A stretch of 64,000 nucleotides of DNA, taken from the NCBI RefSeq assembly GCF_004116495.1, contig NZ_PDKC01000007.1:25973-89972 (forward strand), written 5' to 3'. Positions 7,896 to 17,208 of this stretch are shown here, one piece after another. Position 1 is the first letter of the stretch; each line of letters opens with the position of its first letter. The stretch comes from Arcobacter sp. CECT 8985 (GTDB taxonomy: Bacteria; Campylobacterota; Campylobacteria; Campylobacterales; Arcobacteraceae). Below the pieces are notes generated by a model that did not search any database, had not been told where the DNA came from, and saw only the letters and a program-made list of their open reading frames with translations. A program made the position numbers and the translations under genes.

Positions 7896-10295
7896 TTGTT
7901 TAAAAATCCGCTTTTTGTAAAACTTCTACTTATTTTTACTTTACCAGCTGTAGGGATTTTATATTTTAGTTCTATTTTAGTATATGAAAAAATTGACACT
8001 TTAGGTGACGTATCTAAAATTAAAAATAATGTAGATTACATTGTTAGTGTAGAAAAGCTTCTGAGTTCTATAGACAAAGAAAGAACTTACTCTGTACTAA
8101 AAAGTCAAGCAATTAATAATAAAAAAAAATTAAAAAAACAAATAAAAATTACCAATATAGAATATAAACATTTTTTAGAAAAAATGAATAAATATGCTGA
8201 TTTTAATAATTTGATTAGTGCAAATATTCAAAAAGAGTTTCATAAATTATCTTTTATTCGAAAACAAGTAGAAAATAATAAAATTAATAACTTACAAATT
8301 ATAAATGGTTATTCAAGTTTTAATGTTAAGTTATTAAGAACTTTACAAAGAATGAAACCTATTAAATATGAGACTGCTTTTAATTCAAAATTTCATCATA
8401 TCTTTGATGTAATAAATGCAAAAGAGTATTCAAACTTAGAAAAACTTTATGTATCATTATTTATACAAACAGGTATAATCAGTGATGCTTTATATAAAAA
8501 ATTTATCAATTTAAACATAAAGCAGGATATTTATATACAAAGTTACTTAGATAAAATTGATGTGAAAGATTTGGAACTTTATAATGAAAATATAGATTTA
8601 TCTATTGATAAAAGATTAGATTATATTAAAAATAATATAAAAAGTATTATAAGTTCTAACGATATTACTTTTAAAGATTGGTGGTTTCTTTCTAGTAAAA
8701 AGAATGAACAATTAAATGATTTATATAACTCTTTAATAAAAGAATTTATTTTACTTACTAATAAAAAACAAAAAGAAGCTACACGTTCACAAATAGTAAG
8801 TTTGAGTTTTTTATTTATTTGTTTCGTTACGTTAATAAGTCTTTTATTTGTATTGAAATATATTGTATTTAATCAACAAAGTAATTTTAATAAGTTAAAA
8901 AAACAACAATCTTTATATAAAATAATAAGTAAATTAAATAAAGTTATATTGAAAATTGATAATAAAAAAAGTTTATATAAAAAATTATTAAAAGTCATAA
9001 CAAAAGATTCTAATTTATCTTTTGGTTTGATTTATACTGTCAAAAAAAATCAAATGAGACTCTCTTTTGTAAATGGCATACTAAAAAGTCAAATTGAAAT
9101 TGTAGAAGATATGCAAAGAAACTTATTTCTTAAAAAAGCAATAATGGGTAAGAAAAATATCATTAAAAATAGTAATTTACAGACATATTCAAATCTAAAA
9201 ATTGAAGATATAAAAAAACACAAAATAAAATCAATGGGAATTTTCCCAATTTATAAATTTGATAAAGTTGTATCATTAATTGTTCTTTATTCAAAAAGGG
9301 ACAATTTCTTTGATAGTGAAATTGTAATTTTATTTAATAAGTTATTTTTAGATATAGAATATGCATTGGAAAAATTAGATTATGAAAGAAATAAAGCAAA
9401 ACAAGATGAACAACTTAGAATTGCTTCATATGCTTTTGAATCAAATGAACCAATGATTATTACAAATAGCCAAGCAAAAATTATAAATGCAAATCAAGCA
9501 TTTTGTAATATTATGGGATATAAAAGAGAGGAAATCTTAGGTAAAAATCCAAATATCTTTAAATCTGATGAACATTCACAAGGTTTTTATTTTTCAATGT
9601 GGGACTCAATAATCAAAAAAGGAAATTGGTCTGGAGAAATTTACAATAGGAAAAAAGACTCAACTGTTATCCCTTTAAAAGCTACAATAACAGCAATAAA
9701 AGATAAAAATTCACAAATAAAACATTATTTATCACAATACAATGATATAAGTGAACAGAAGTTAAAACAACAATACTTAGAGTATCAAGCTACTCATGAT
9801 AATTTGACAACATTACCTAATAGACTTCTTTTAATAGATAGAATGGAACATACTTTAAGTAAAGTTTCACGGTATAAAACTTATGCAGGAGTTATATTTA
9901 TTGACCTTGATAATTTCAAAACAGTAAATGATACAATGGGACATGAAACTGGAGATGTTTTACTTAGAATGGTGTCTAAAAAATTGCAAGAAACAGTTCG
10001 AGATGAAGATACTATTGCAAGAATTGGTGGAGATGAATTTATTGTTTTAGCAGATTCTTTAGGTTTAGATAAAGCAAGTGCAAGAAATAGTGCACAAATT
10101 TTAGCATCTAAAATTAAAGGTGCATTAAATGATATTAAAACAATAAATGGTTTTGATAATATCTCAACCCCAAGTATAGGAATTACACTATTTAACGATG
10201 ATACTTTTAGCGTAAAAGAGTTAATTAAACAATCAGATGCTGCTATGTATATGGCAAAACGTTCTGGCAAAAATGCAATTTGCTTCTTTGAATAA
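7896..10295 (+). CDS. NIT-GAF-PAS-GGDEF membrane sensor diguanylate cyclase
   Basis: A 799-residue sensor. The order is: an N-terminal membrane helix (about 8-28); a long helical extracytoplasmic region (30-285) that resembles the nitrate/nitrite-sensing (NIT) domain, with the Glu/Lys-rich helices and the late F-K-D-W-W-F segment; a second membrane helix (about 297-318); a GAF-like domain (340-490); a PAS/PAC domain (about 508-625); and a GGDEF domain (630-799). The GGDEF motif is intact at residues 711-715, and an RxxD inhibitory site (RDED, 701-704) precedes it by the canonical five residues. It should therefore make cyclic di-GMP under product control. No EAL domain is present. The start is TTG with AAGGGAG upstream. 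The NIT and GAF calls are less certain than PAS and GGDEF. Confidence 0.85.
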   Translation: MFKNPLFVKLLLIFTLPAVGILYFSSILVYEKIDTLGDVSKIKNNVDYIVSVEKLLSSIDKERTYSVLKSQAINNKKKLKKQIKITNIEYKHFLEKMNKYADFNNLISANIQKEFHKLSFIRKQVENNKINNLQIINGYSSFNVKLLRTLQRMKPIKYETAFNSKFHHIFDVINAKEYSNLEKLYVSLFIQTGIISDALYKKFINLNIKQDIYIQSYLDKIDVKDLELYNENIDLSIDKRLDYIKNNIKSIISSNDITFKDWWFLSSKKNEQLNDLYNSLIKEFILLTNKKQKEATRSQIVSLSFLFICFVTLISLLFVLKYIVFNQQSNFNKLKKQQSLYKIISKLNKVILKIDNKKSLYKKLLKVITKDSNLSFGLIYTVKKNQMRLSFVNGILKSQIEIVEDMQRNLFLKKAIMGKKNIIKNSNLQTYSNLKIEDIKKHKIKSMGIFPIYKFDKVVSLIVLYSKRDNFFDSEIVILFNKLFLDIEYALEKLDYERNKAKQDEQLRIASYAFESNEPMIITNSQAKIINANQAFCNIMGYKREEILGKNPNIFKSDEHSQGFYFSMWDSIIKKGNWSGEIYNRKKDSTVIPLKATITAIKDKNSQIKHYLSQYNDISEQKLKQQYLEYQATHDNLTTLPNRLLLIDRMEHTLSKVSRYKTYAGVIFIDLDNFKTVNDTMGHETGDVLLRMVSKKLQETVRDEDTIARIGGDEFIVLADSLGLDKASARNSAQILASKIKGALNDIKTINGFDNISTPSIGITLFNDDTFSVKELIKQSDAAMYMAKRSGKNAICFFE

Positions 10296-10401
10296 AAAAT
10301 AAAATAGTTCAACTGTAAAAACACTAATTTATAATAAGCATAAATTAAAAAAGTCACTTTTATATCCTTTTAGATAGTTAAAATATAAAAAATAATTATT
10401 T

Positions 10402-10411
10402 AGCATAAGCT
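10402..10411 (+). promoter_or_regulatory. AGCATAAGCT inverted-repeat motif before the first chemoreceptor gene
   Basis: The inverted repeat TTAGC-ATAA-GCTAA ends a few bases before the ribosome binding site of the chemoreceptor gene (core 16 bases from the ATG). It matches the motif before the GGDEF gene in 8 of 10 core bases at nearly the same spacing. Confidence 0.3.
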
Positions 10412-10427
10412 AAAAAAAGGGAAAGAG

Positions 10428-12551
10428 ATGAAAGTAACTGGTATAAAGGCAAAATTACTTGTTCTTATATTTATTAGTGTTGGAATATCTTTTGGAATCT
10501 TAGGATATAAAAATGCTACTAATTCATATAATTCCAAGTTTACATTAGTAAAAAATAAAGAGTACAATAGTGCAAAAAATATCTCTGAATATTTAGATAT
10601 ATATTTTAAATCAAAAATAGTTATTGTAAATGCAATAGCAGATGATTTAGCAAAAGAACAGATGAATATTCATAATAAAAAGATATTTAATTTGTTAGAA
10701 CTAGGTAATAGAGCGGGACAATTTGGACTTTTCTTTTTAGGGTTTGCTAATAATGGTCATGAAGTGGAATCTGGTGGAAAAACACTAACAATGGAAAAAG
10801 ATAACTTTGATGCAAGAAAAAGACCTTGGTTTAAACAAGCAATGAAAAAAAGAAAATTGGGAGTTACAAAACCATATTGGGGAAAAACTTTAAATACTTA
10901 TGTTATTACACTTTTTAAACCAATAATTAAAGATGGGAAGATTATTGCTGTGTTAGGAGCAGATATTCCTTTGGATTTATTAATTAAAAAAGTATCTAAT
11001 GCTGATGTTATAGAAGGTGGTTATGCATATGTTGTTAATCATGACGGTGAGATATTAATTCATCAAAATAAAAAATTGATAGGTAAAGTATCTAAATTTA
11101 AAAGTAGTATAGAAAAAAGAAATAGTGGGTATCTTGTAAAAGAAGAAGATGGAATAAATCAACATATTTTCTTTAGTAAAATTAAAACATTAAATTGGGA
11201 TATTATTATAAAAATTGATGAACATAGTATTTTTGATGAGTTAGATAAAGAGTTAATAAATACAATAATCTTATTTGTTGTTTTACTTGCAATTATTTTA
11301 ACTGTTTTATTTATATTCTTAAATAGAGCACTAGCACCTTTACAAATATTTCAAAATGGATTAGAATCATTTTTTATGTATTTAAAAGGTGAAAAAGACA
11401 GTATAAAACCAATTGAAATTAAATCAAATGATGAATTTGGAAAAATGGCAAGTGTTGTAAATGGACAAATGCATGTTATAAAAGAATCACTTGATGAAGA
11501 ACGAGCTTTAATTGAAAATGTAAAAAGTGTTGTTCATTATATAAAAGAGGGTGATTTATCAAAAGATGTTACTAATAATTGTTCAAATAAAGCATTGAAT
11601 GAATTAAAAAATATATTAAATGATATGATTGAAGCAATAAGAGAAAATGTAAATTCTGATTTAGTAAAAATTAGAGTTGTTTTAGAAGATTATTCAAAAT
11701 TTGACTTTAGAAATGAAATAGATAATCCTTCAGGAATTATTGCTAAAAAAATAAATCAATTATGTGGAATTATTACTTTGATGCTTCAAACAAACAAAAA
11801 AAATGGTGAAATGTTAAATGATAATTCAAATATCTTATTGGAAAATGTAAAAAAATTGAATAGAGCAGCAAATGATACAGCAGTATCTTTAGAAGAGAGT
11901 GCTTCTGCATTAGAAGAAGTAACAAATACAGTCATAGCAAATACACAAGATATACAAAAAATGGCTAATTACTCACATGAATTGGGAACTGCAATTACTC
12001 AAGGTGAGCAATTAGCTAGCAAAACTGTTACAGCAATGGATGAAATAAATGAAGAAACTAAACTTATAGAAGAAGCAATTACTGTAATTGATCAAATTGC
12101 ATTCCAAACAAATATTTTATCATTAAATGCAGCAGTAGAAGCAGCAACAGCAGGTGAATCAGGAAAAGGATTTGCAGTTGTAGCGCAAGAGGTTAGAAAC
12201 TTAGCTTCAAGAAGTGCTCAAGCAGCAAAAGAGATAAAAGAACTTGTAGAAAAAGCAGCATTAAAAACAGAAAATGGAAAAGTAATAGCTGATGATATGA
12301 TAGTTGGATATAAAAAATTAAGTGAAAATGTTGAACAAACAACAACTTTAATATCAAGCATTTCAAATGCATCAAAAGAACAAAAAATCAGTATAGAACA
12401 AGTAAATGAGATGATTACAAAAATAGATCATCAAACACAACAAAATGCATCTATAGCAACTGATACTCAAAATGTAGCAATAGGAACATCAGATATTGCG
12501 CAAGAGATTTTAAAAAGTGCAAGTGATAAAAAGTTTAAAGAAGAAGAGTAA
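10428..12551 (+). CDS. Methyl-accepting chemotaxis protein with dCache sensor domain
   Basis: A 707-residue chemoreceptor with two membrane helices (about 8-28 and 278-300) flanking a dCache_1 periplasmic domain, a HAMP-like linker, and a cytoplasmic signalling domain whose hairpin tip (residues about 555-610) contains the invariant [15 protein letters not shown] and [13 protein letters not shown] blocks. The dCache domain has the layout of the amino-acid binding motif, F127-x4-R132-x-W134-F135 and D179, but with Phe replacing both Tyr. It should bind CheW/CheA. There is no C-terminal CheR/CheB pentapeptide. The gene is tail-to-tail with a paralogue at 12566-14692. Confidence 0.92.
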   Translation: MKVTGIKAKLLVLIFISVGISFGILGYKNATNSYNSKFTLVKNKEYNSAKNISEYLDIYFKSKIVIVNAIADDLAKEQMNIHNKKIFNLLELGNRAGQFGLFFLGFANNGHEVESGGKTLTMEKDNFDARKRPWFKQAMKKRKLGVTKPYWGKTLNTYVITLFKPIIKDGKIIAVLGADIPLDLLIKKVSNADVIEGGYAYVVNHDGEILIHQNKKLIGKVSKFKSSIEKRNSGYLVKEEDGINQHIFFSKIKTLNWDIIIKIDEHSIFDELDKELINTIILFVVLLAIILTVLFIFLNRALAPLQIFQNGLESFFMYLKGEKDSIKPIEIKSNDEFGKMASVVNGQMHVIKESLDEERALIENVKSVVHYIKEGDLSKDVTNNCSNKALNELKNILNDMIEAIRENVNSDLVKIRVVLEDYSKFDFRNEIDNPSGIIAKKINQLCGIITLMLQTNKKNGEMLNDNSNILLENVKKLNRAANDTAVSLEESASALEEVTNTVIANTQDIQKMANYSHELGTAITQGEQLASKTVTAMDEINEETKLIEEAITVIDQIAFQTNILSLNAAVEAATAGESGKGFAVVAQEVRNLASRSAQAAKEIKELVEKAALKTENGKVIADDMIVGYKKLSENVEQTTTLISSISNASKEQKISIEQVNEMITKIDHQTQQNASIATDTQNVAIGTSDIAQEILKSASDKKFKEEE

Positions 12552-12570
12552 AGGTTTAAAAACCTTTACT
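12547..12570. terminator. Bidirectional terminator holding both stop codons of the convergent chemoreceptor genes
   Basis: A perfect 11-base inverted repeat (AGTAAAGGTTT and its complement, 2-base loop) sits between the two chemoreceptor genes. On the plus strand it runs into CTTT-AAA-TTTTTTTT. The TAA of the plus gene (12549-12551) and the TAA of the minus gene (12566-12568) both lie inside the stem. Confidence 0.8.
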
Positions 12571-14692
12571 CTTTAAATTTTTTTTGATTTACTGTATGTA
12601 GTATTTGTTGAGCAACTTTTGAAGTATTAATTGCTATATCATGTGTTTGAGTAGCAACAGAAGCATTACTTTGTGTTTGTTGATCAAGTCTAGTAATTAC
12701 ATCATTAATCTGTTCAATACTAGTTCTTTGCTCTTTTGAAGCTGTAGAAATATCATTTATTGCTTCTGTCGTTTTGGCAATATTCTCATTTAATTTCATA
12801 TAACCCTTAATCATATTATCAGCAATTTGTTTTCCATTATCAGTTTTTGTTGTGGCATTTTCAACTAATTCTTTAATCTCTTTAGCTGCTTGGGCACTTC
12901 TTGAAGCTAAGTTTCTAACCTCTTGCGCTACAACTGCAAATCCTTTTCCTGATTCACCTGCTGTTGCTGCTTCTACTGCTGCATTTAATGATAAAATATT
13001 TGTTTGGAATGCAATTTGATCAATCACTGTAATTGCTTCAGCAATAGATTGTGTTTGTTCATTTATTTCATCCATTGATTTAACTGTAGAGTTAGCTAGT
13101 TGATTTCCTTCAGATATTGATTTTTTTAACTCTTCTGAGTGTCCTGACATATCTGAAATTCTATTTGTATTATTAATAATAGTACTTGTGATCTCTTCAA
13201 CTGCAGCAGCTGTTTCTTCTAAAGATACAGCAGTTTCATTTGATGCTTTATTTAATTTATCAACATTATGAAGCAATGTTTTTGAGTTACTATCTAACTC
13301 AATACCATTTGCTTTATTTTCTCTTAACATTTCTGTAATAATTAAACAAAGATTATTTAATCCTCTTGATACTTTACCATCAGGATTATCAATATCGTTT
13401 GTAAAGTCAAGTTTTGCATAATCTTCTAAAACTTTTAAAATTGGGTTGATATCACTATTTACATTTGCATTAATATTTTCAATCATTTGATTTAAAATAT
13501 CTTTTAAGTCATTTAGTGCTTTATTTGAAGTATTTGCTTTTACTAAAATATCAAGTTTTCCATTATTAATATGATTTACAACTGATTTTACCTCTTCAAT
13601 TAAAGCTCTATCTTCATCAAGTCTTTTTGATATTTGTTTAATTTCATCATCAATTACTCTTCCCATATTTCCAAATTCATCATTAGTTTTAATATTTAAT
13701 TCTTTTGCAACATTCTCTTCACCTTTTAAATATTTAAAGAAAAACTCTAAGCCATCTTCTACATCTTTTATTGGAGATAGTAATCTTGCCAGAGCAAAAA
13801 ATAAAATAGCTAAAATAATAATAAGAATTACTGTATAAATAAGAGCATCACCTATTATATTTGCTCTAATTTCATCATGAATTTCTTGTTTATCTAACTG
13901 AACAATTGTATACCAGTTTGTAAGAGGTATTTTTGTATAAGAAGCAAATACTTCTCTATTTTTATATGTTGCTTCACCAAAATCTGTATTATTTGATGAT
14001 TTTATTTTTGCAAATACTTCACTTGTTTTTTCAATTAGTTTCTTATCTTTGTGAACTAATATATTACCTTTTTCATCAGCTAAATATGCAAATCCAGTTT
14101 TTTTGAATTTTACATTTAAAATTGTATCAACAATAGTATCAATAAAAATATCTGAACCTACAACACCTACAATTTTACCATCTCTTTTTAATGGATAAAA
14201 AACAGAAACAACTAATTTTTTTGTCGTATAGTCAACATAAGGAGGTGTTATTCCACCTGTACCCATTTGTACAGCTTGTGTATACCAAGATCTTTTTCTT
14301 GAATCATAATCTGTAGTTTGTGGAGTTCTTTTTGTCCCATCTGACATTAAGAAGTTACCATTTTTTTCATAACCAACATAAACTGCAACAAAGTTCCCAG
14401 ATTTAGAAGCAAGCCTTAATTTATCTTCAATATCTTTATTATTGATATTTAGTTGATTAACATCTTGAGGAAGTTCATTTGCAACTGCTTTTAATATATC
14501 AACTTTTGATTGCAAATAACTATTAATAAATTTCGAATTTTGTTTTGATAAATCTAACTCTTTTTGTTTTAAATTCCCAAACAGAATATTATATTCAGTT
14601 TTTAAACTATTGAATCCTAAAAAAACAAATGAAATTGTAATAGTAATAAGAAGTAGAATCAAAATTTTTGATTTAATACTGCTTGTTTTCAT
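12566..14692 (-). CDS. Methyl-accepting chemotaxis protein with amino-acid-type dCache domain
   Basis: A 708-residue chemoreceptor, paralogous to the one at 10428-12551 over its full length and almost identical in the signalling tip. Membrane helices lie at about 8-28 and 278-300, with a dCache_1 domain between. The published amino-acid recognition motif is complete: Y129, R134, W136, Y137 and D181, with the same spacing as in PctA-type receptors. It is therefore likely to sense an amino acid or related amine; the exact ligand is not predictable. A HAMP-like linker and the [15 protein letters not shown] hairpin tip follow. It is monocistronic. Confidence 0.92.
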   Translation of the reverse strand: MKTSSIKSKILILLLITITISFVFLGFNSLKTEYNILFGNLKQKELDLSKQNSKFINSYLQSKVDILKAVANELPQDVNQLNINNKDIEDKLRLASKSGNFVAVYVGYEKNGNFLMSDGTKRTPQTTDYDSRKRSWYTQAVQMGTGGITPPYVDYTTKKLVVSVFYPLKRDGKIVGVVGSDIFIDTIVDTILNVKFKKTGFAYLADEKGNILVHKDKKLIEKTSEVFAKIKSSNNTDFGEATYKNREVFASYTKIPLTNWYTIVQLDKQEIHDEIRANIIGDALIYTVILIIILAILFFALARLLSPIKDVEDGLEFFFKYLKGEENVAKELNIKTNDEFGNMGRVIDDEIKQISKRLDEDRALIEEVKSVVNHINNGKLDILVKANTSNKALNDLKDILNQMIENINANVNSDINPILKVLEDYAKLDFTNDIDNPDGKVSRGLNNLCLIITEMLRENKANGIELDSNSKTLLHNVDKLNKASNETAVSLEETAAAVEEITSTIINNTNRISDMSGHSEELKKSISEGNQLANSTVKSMDEINEQTQSIAEAITVIDQIAFQTNILSLNAAVEAATAGESGKGFAVVAQEVRNLASRSAQAAKEIKELVENATTKTDNGKQIADNMIKGYMKLNENIAKTTEAINDISTASKEQRTSIEQINDVITRLDQQTQSNASVATQTHDIAINTSKVAQQILHTVNQKKFKE

Positions 14693-14820
14693 TTTAGTCC
14701 TTACTTTTAGTGTTTAGGTATAACTATACCATTAAAAAGTAGCATTTTAGTATCTAATTTGTATATTATTCTTAATTTTTTGTATTAATTTTGTATATTA
14801 ATTTCTTGAGTTAGTAAAAA

Positions 14821-14852
14821 AAAGGCCAAAGGTAAAAAACCTTTGACCTTTT
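14821..14852 (-). terminator. Terminator of atpE
   Basis: A hairpin with 13-base arms and one C/A mismatch (AAAGGCCAAAGGT paired with ACCTTTGACCTTT) lies 33 bases beyond the atpE stop. Read on the minus strand it is followed by a run of eight T. It is one of the strongest rho-independent terminators in the window. Confidence 0.85.
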
Positions 14853-14884
14853 TGAGATTATTATAAAATCTGTAGTTTTATAAA

Positions 14885-15199
14885 TTATCCTAAGAATGGG
14901 TTTGCATATAATGCGATCATCGCAATAACTAATGCATAAATAACTTGAGCTTCGATCATCGCTAATGCAATGAACATAGTAGTCATTAATTTTCCACCTA
15001 ATCCTGGGTTTCTAGCAGTACCAGCGATTGTTGCAGCAGCAGTGTTACCCATACCAATAGCACCACCTAATGCAGCAAGACCAAGACCAATACCTGCAGC
15101 AACTACAGAGTAAGCTTTTAAAGTTTCGTTTGCAACTGAACCATCAGCAGCGAAAGCAGCACCAGCAATAGCTAGCATTAAAAGAACGATTTTTTTCAT
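14885..15199 (-). CDS. atpE: F0F1 ATP synthase subunit c
   Basis: This 104-residue proteolipid forms the rotor ring of ATP synthase. An N-terminal signal-like hydrophobic stretch (1-17, ending GAAFA) precedes the two-helix hairpin. The polar loop is ARNPGL (62-67) and the essential ion-binding carboxylate is E83 in MIEAQVIYAL. The length is somewhat above the usual 80 because of the signal-like N-terminus, as seen in Campylobacterota. The gene is alone, away from the rest of the atp genes, with its own promoter and terminator. Its base composition is less A+T-rich than its neighbours', as expected for a highly expressed gene. Confidence 0.95.
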   Translation of the reverse strand: MKKIVLLMLAIAGAAFAADGSVANETLKAYSVVAAGIGLGLAALGGAIGMGNTAAATIAGTARNPGLGGKLMTTMFIALAMIEAQVIYALVIAMIALYANPFLG

Positions 15200-15278
15200 T
15201 CTATATTCCTTATTATATATTTTTTTACAAAGTCCGTTCGGCTTGCGTATCCCTACTTATCACTTCGTATTGGCTCGT

Positions 15279-15284
15279 ATTATA
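15279..15284 (-). promoter_or_regulatory. -10 box (TATAAT) of atpE
   Basis: On the minus strand TATAAT is followed by a leader of about 70 bases. The leader is markedly richer in G+C than the flanks and contains a small CCG-TT-CGG hairpin and the repeated ATACG. The leader could fold and influence atpE mRNA stability; that is inference. Confidence 0.5.
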
Positions 15285-15482
15285 CATAATAGTTTTTTAA
15301 AACTTTATTATTCTGCAATTAAAAAAATTAATATTTACTTTTTGTAACATATAATTCTACTTTTTACTTATTTAACCTAAAAAATATAAATTAAATTATA
15401 AATATTAATAAATCTGATTTACTAATTTTCTTTTTGTTTTATTTGCTGTATAATCATTCAACTAAAAATTAAAGGGACTAAT

Positions 15483-17063
15483 ATGAAAAAAGTTTTTCTA
15501 TTCTTTCTTGGTTCAATTCTAATCTTTTTAGGATTGGTATATGCACTTTTATTTACTCCAATAGGTAATTCAATTGTTGCTTCATATATTCAAGATAGTG
15601 TGAATTCAAAATTGGCACAGGCAAACTTTAAAGTTGAAAAATTCACTTTAACTACAAGTAAAATTAATTTTATTGCAGATATTGACTCAAACTCTAAAAT
15701 TAATATTTCAGGTAATTTAGCAATTTTAGAAAAAAGTGTTGATTTAAATTATGTGATAAATATCGATGATTTATCGAAATTAGAAAAATTTACAAAACAG
15801 AAGTTAAATGGTAGTTTCTTTACAAAAGGTAGTGTAAAAGGTGATCAAAAACTTGTAGATATAAAAGGTATTAGTGACATTTTTGAAAGTAATACAACAT
15901 ATGATGTAAAATTGGAAAACTTCAAACCAAGCCAAATTAACTTTTTGATTAAAAAAGCAAAAATAAATAAGCTTCTTTATACTCTAAATCAACCAATTTA
16001 TGCTCAAGGACTTATAAATATCAATGGTAAAATCAAAAATGCAGACTTAAACTCTTTAGATGGTATTATTGCTACTGTTATAACTGATGGTAAAGTAAAT
16101 AATAAAATAGTAAATACTGCATTTAATCAAAAACTAAAATCATTGATTAACTTTAAAGGGGATATTGTTACTAATTTAAAACCAAATAAAGCAATATCAA
16201 AAGTTGATTTTTTTACAACTCCTGCGAATTTATTTGTAGAAAAAGCAGTTGTTGATTTAAAAACTATGAAAATAAATAGTGATTATTTACTTAGTGTTTC
16301 AGATCTTTCAAAATTATATGATGTTACACAAACAAAAATGAGAGGTTCTGTTAATATTTCAGGTAATATTGAAAAAACTGCAAAAGATTTAGAAGTTGAT
16401 GGAAAATCAAATCTGTTAGCTGGAACTTTAAACTTTAAGTTGTTAAATGATGATTTAAGCGCAAATATAAAAGATATAGATATTAGAAAATTAACTCATA
16501 TGATGTATTATCCTGATTTTTTTACTTCAAAAGCAGATGCTAATGTGAAGTTTAATACAAAAACACAAAAAGGTGATATTGATGCAAAATTATTAAATGG
16601 TAAATTTTTGCCAAATGAGTTCTCAACACTTATTAATACATTTGCAAAATTTGATATTACAAAAGAGATTTATGAACAAATTACTTTAAAATCAAATATT
16701 GATAAAAAAATTATCGAGTCTAAAATCAACATGAAAAGTAAACTTACTAAAATATCAGTTCCTAATAGTACAATTGATTTAGAAAATTCTACGGTTGATG
16801 CGTTGATTAAAACATCTTTAAAAGGTATTGATTTTGATACAGTTGTTACAGGAGATTTAACAAGTCCAAAAATTTCAGTTGATACAACTAAACTTCTTAA
16901 ATTAAAAATAAAAAAAGAGGGTAAAAAGTTTATTGATAAAAATAGAAAAAAATTAAAAGAAAAATTAAAAGAAAAACTAGAAGAAAAATTTGGTGCAAAA
17001 GCTGGTGGACAAACAGCAGATGATATCATCAAAGGATTCAGAGCCTTTTTTGGAAATAACTAA
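15483..17063 (+). CDS. AsmA-like periplasmic protein with N-terminal membrane anchor
   Basis: A 526-residue protein with one N-terminal membrane helix (about 4-24) and a large beta-rich periplasmic part. The start (F-T-P-I-G-N-S-I-V-A-S-Y-I-Q) resembles AsmA/TamB/YhdP-type proteins, in which the chain leaves the inner membrane and forms a lipid-transport groove. Repeated K-x-x-G-x-x-x-x-x-G-D and N-x-x-G-x-x blocks fit stacked beta-strands. Near the C-terminus (about 470-505) there is a highly charged Lys/Glu helix. It may take part in outer membrane lipid homeostasis. It is monocistronic, upstream of the imelysin operon. The family call is by pattern only. Confidence 0.6.
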   Translation: MKKVFLFFLGSILIFLGLVYALLFTPIGNSIVASYIQDSVNSKLAQANFKVEKFTLTTSKINFIADIDSNSKINISGNLAILEKSVDLNYVINIDDLSKLEKFTKQKLNGSFFTKGSVKGDQKLVDIKGISDIFESNTTYDVKLENFKPSQINFLIKKAKINKLLYTLNQPIYAQGLININGKIKNADLNSLDGIIATVITDGKVNNKIVNTAFNQKLKSLINFKGDIVTNLKPNKAISKVDFFTTPANLFVEKAVVDLKTMKINSDYLLSVSDLSKLYDVTQTKMRGSVNISGNIEKTAKDLEVDGKSNLLAGTLNFKLLNDDLSANIKDIDIRKLTHMMYYPDFFTSKADANVKFNTKTQKGDIDAKLLNGKFLPNEFSTLINTFAKFDITKEIYEQITLKSNIDKKIIESKINMKSKLTKISVPNSTIDLENSTVDALIKTSLKGIDFDTVVTGDLTSPKISVDTTKLLKLKIKKEGKKFIDKNRKKLKEKLKEKLEEKFGAKAGGQTADDIIKGFRAFFGNN

Positions 17064-17069
17064 ATTAAA

Positions 17070-17087
17070 GTAGGGCACTTGCCCTAC
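17070..17087 (+). terminator. GC-rich hairpin after the AsmA-like gene
   Basis: GTAGGGC-ACTT-GCCCTAC is a perfect 7-base stem, the most G+C-rich hairpin in its neighbourhood. It begins 7 bases after the stop. The downstream tract is A/T-mixed rather than a clean T run, so it could be a weak terminator or a 3'-end stabilising hairpin. Confidence 0.6.
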
Positions 17088-17111
17088 AAAATAAATAAAT
17101 TTAAATCATTT

Positions 17112-17126
17112 TGATAATCATTGTCA
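17112..17126 (+). promoter_or_regulatory. Fur box upstream of the imelysin operon
   Basis: TGATAATCATTGTCA fits the 7-1-7 Fur consensus (TGATAAT-n-ATTATCA) with one mismatch. It lies 83 bases before the first ATG. A weaker half-matching site (TGATAATAAATATTA, 17170-17184) follows. This predicts iron repression of the five-gene operon. Confidence 0.7.
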
Positions 17127-17208
17127 TTTTTAAGTAACATTTAAACTATCTTGTGTTTTAATTCCATATTGATAATAAATATTAAAATTAAAACAAAGGA
17201 AACTTAAA

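Noticed and set aside
9881..10357. 158-codon minus-strand open frame opposite the GGDEF domain
   Set aside because: Antisense to a conserved catalytic domain, with no recognisable motif; a shadow of the GGDEF gene.
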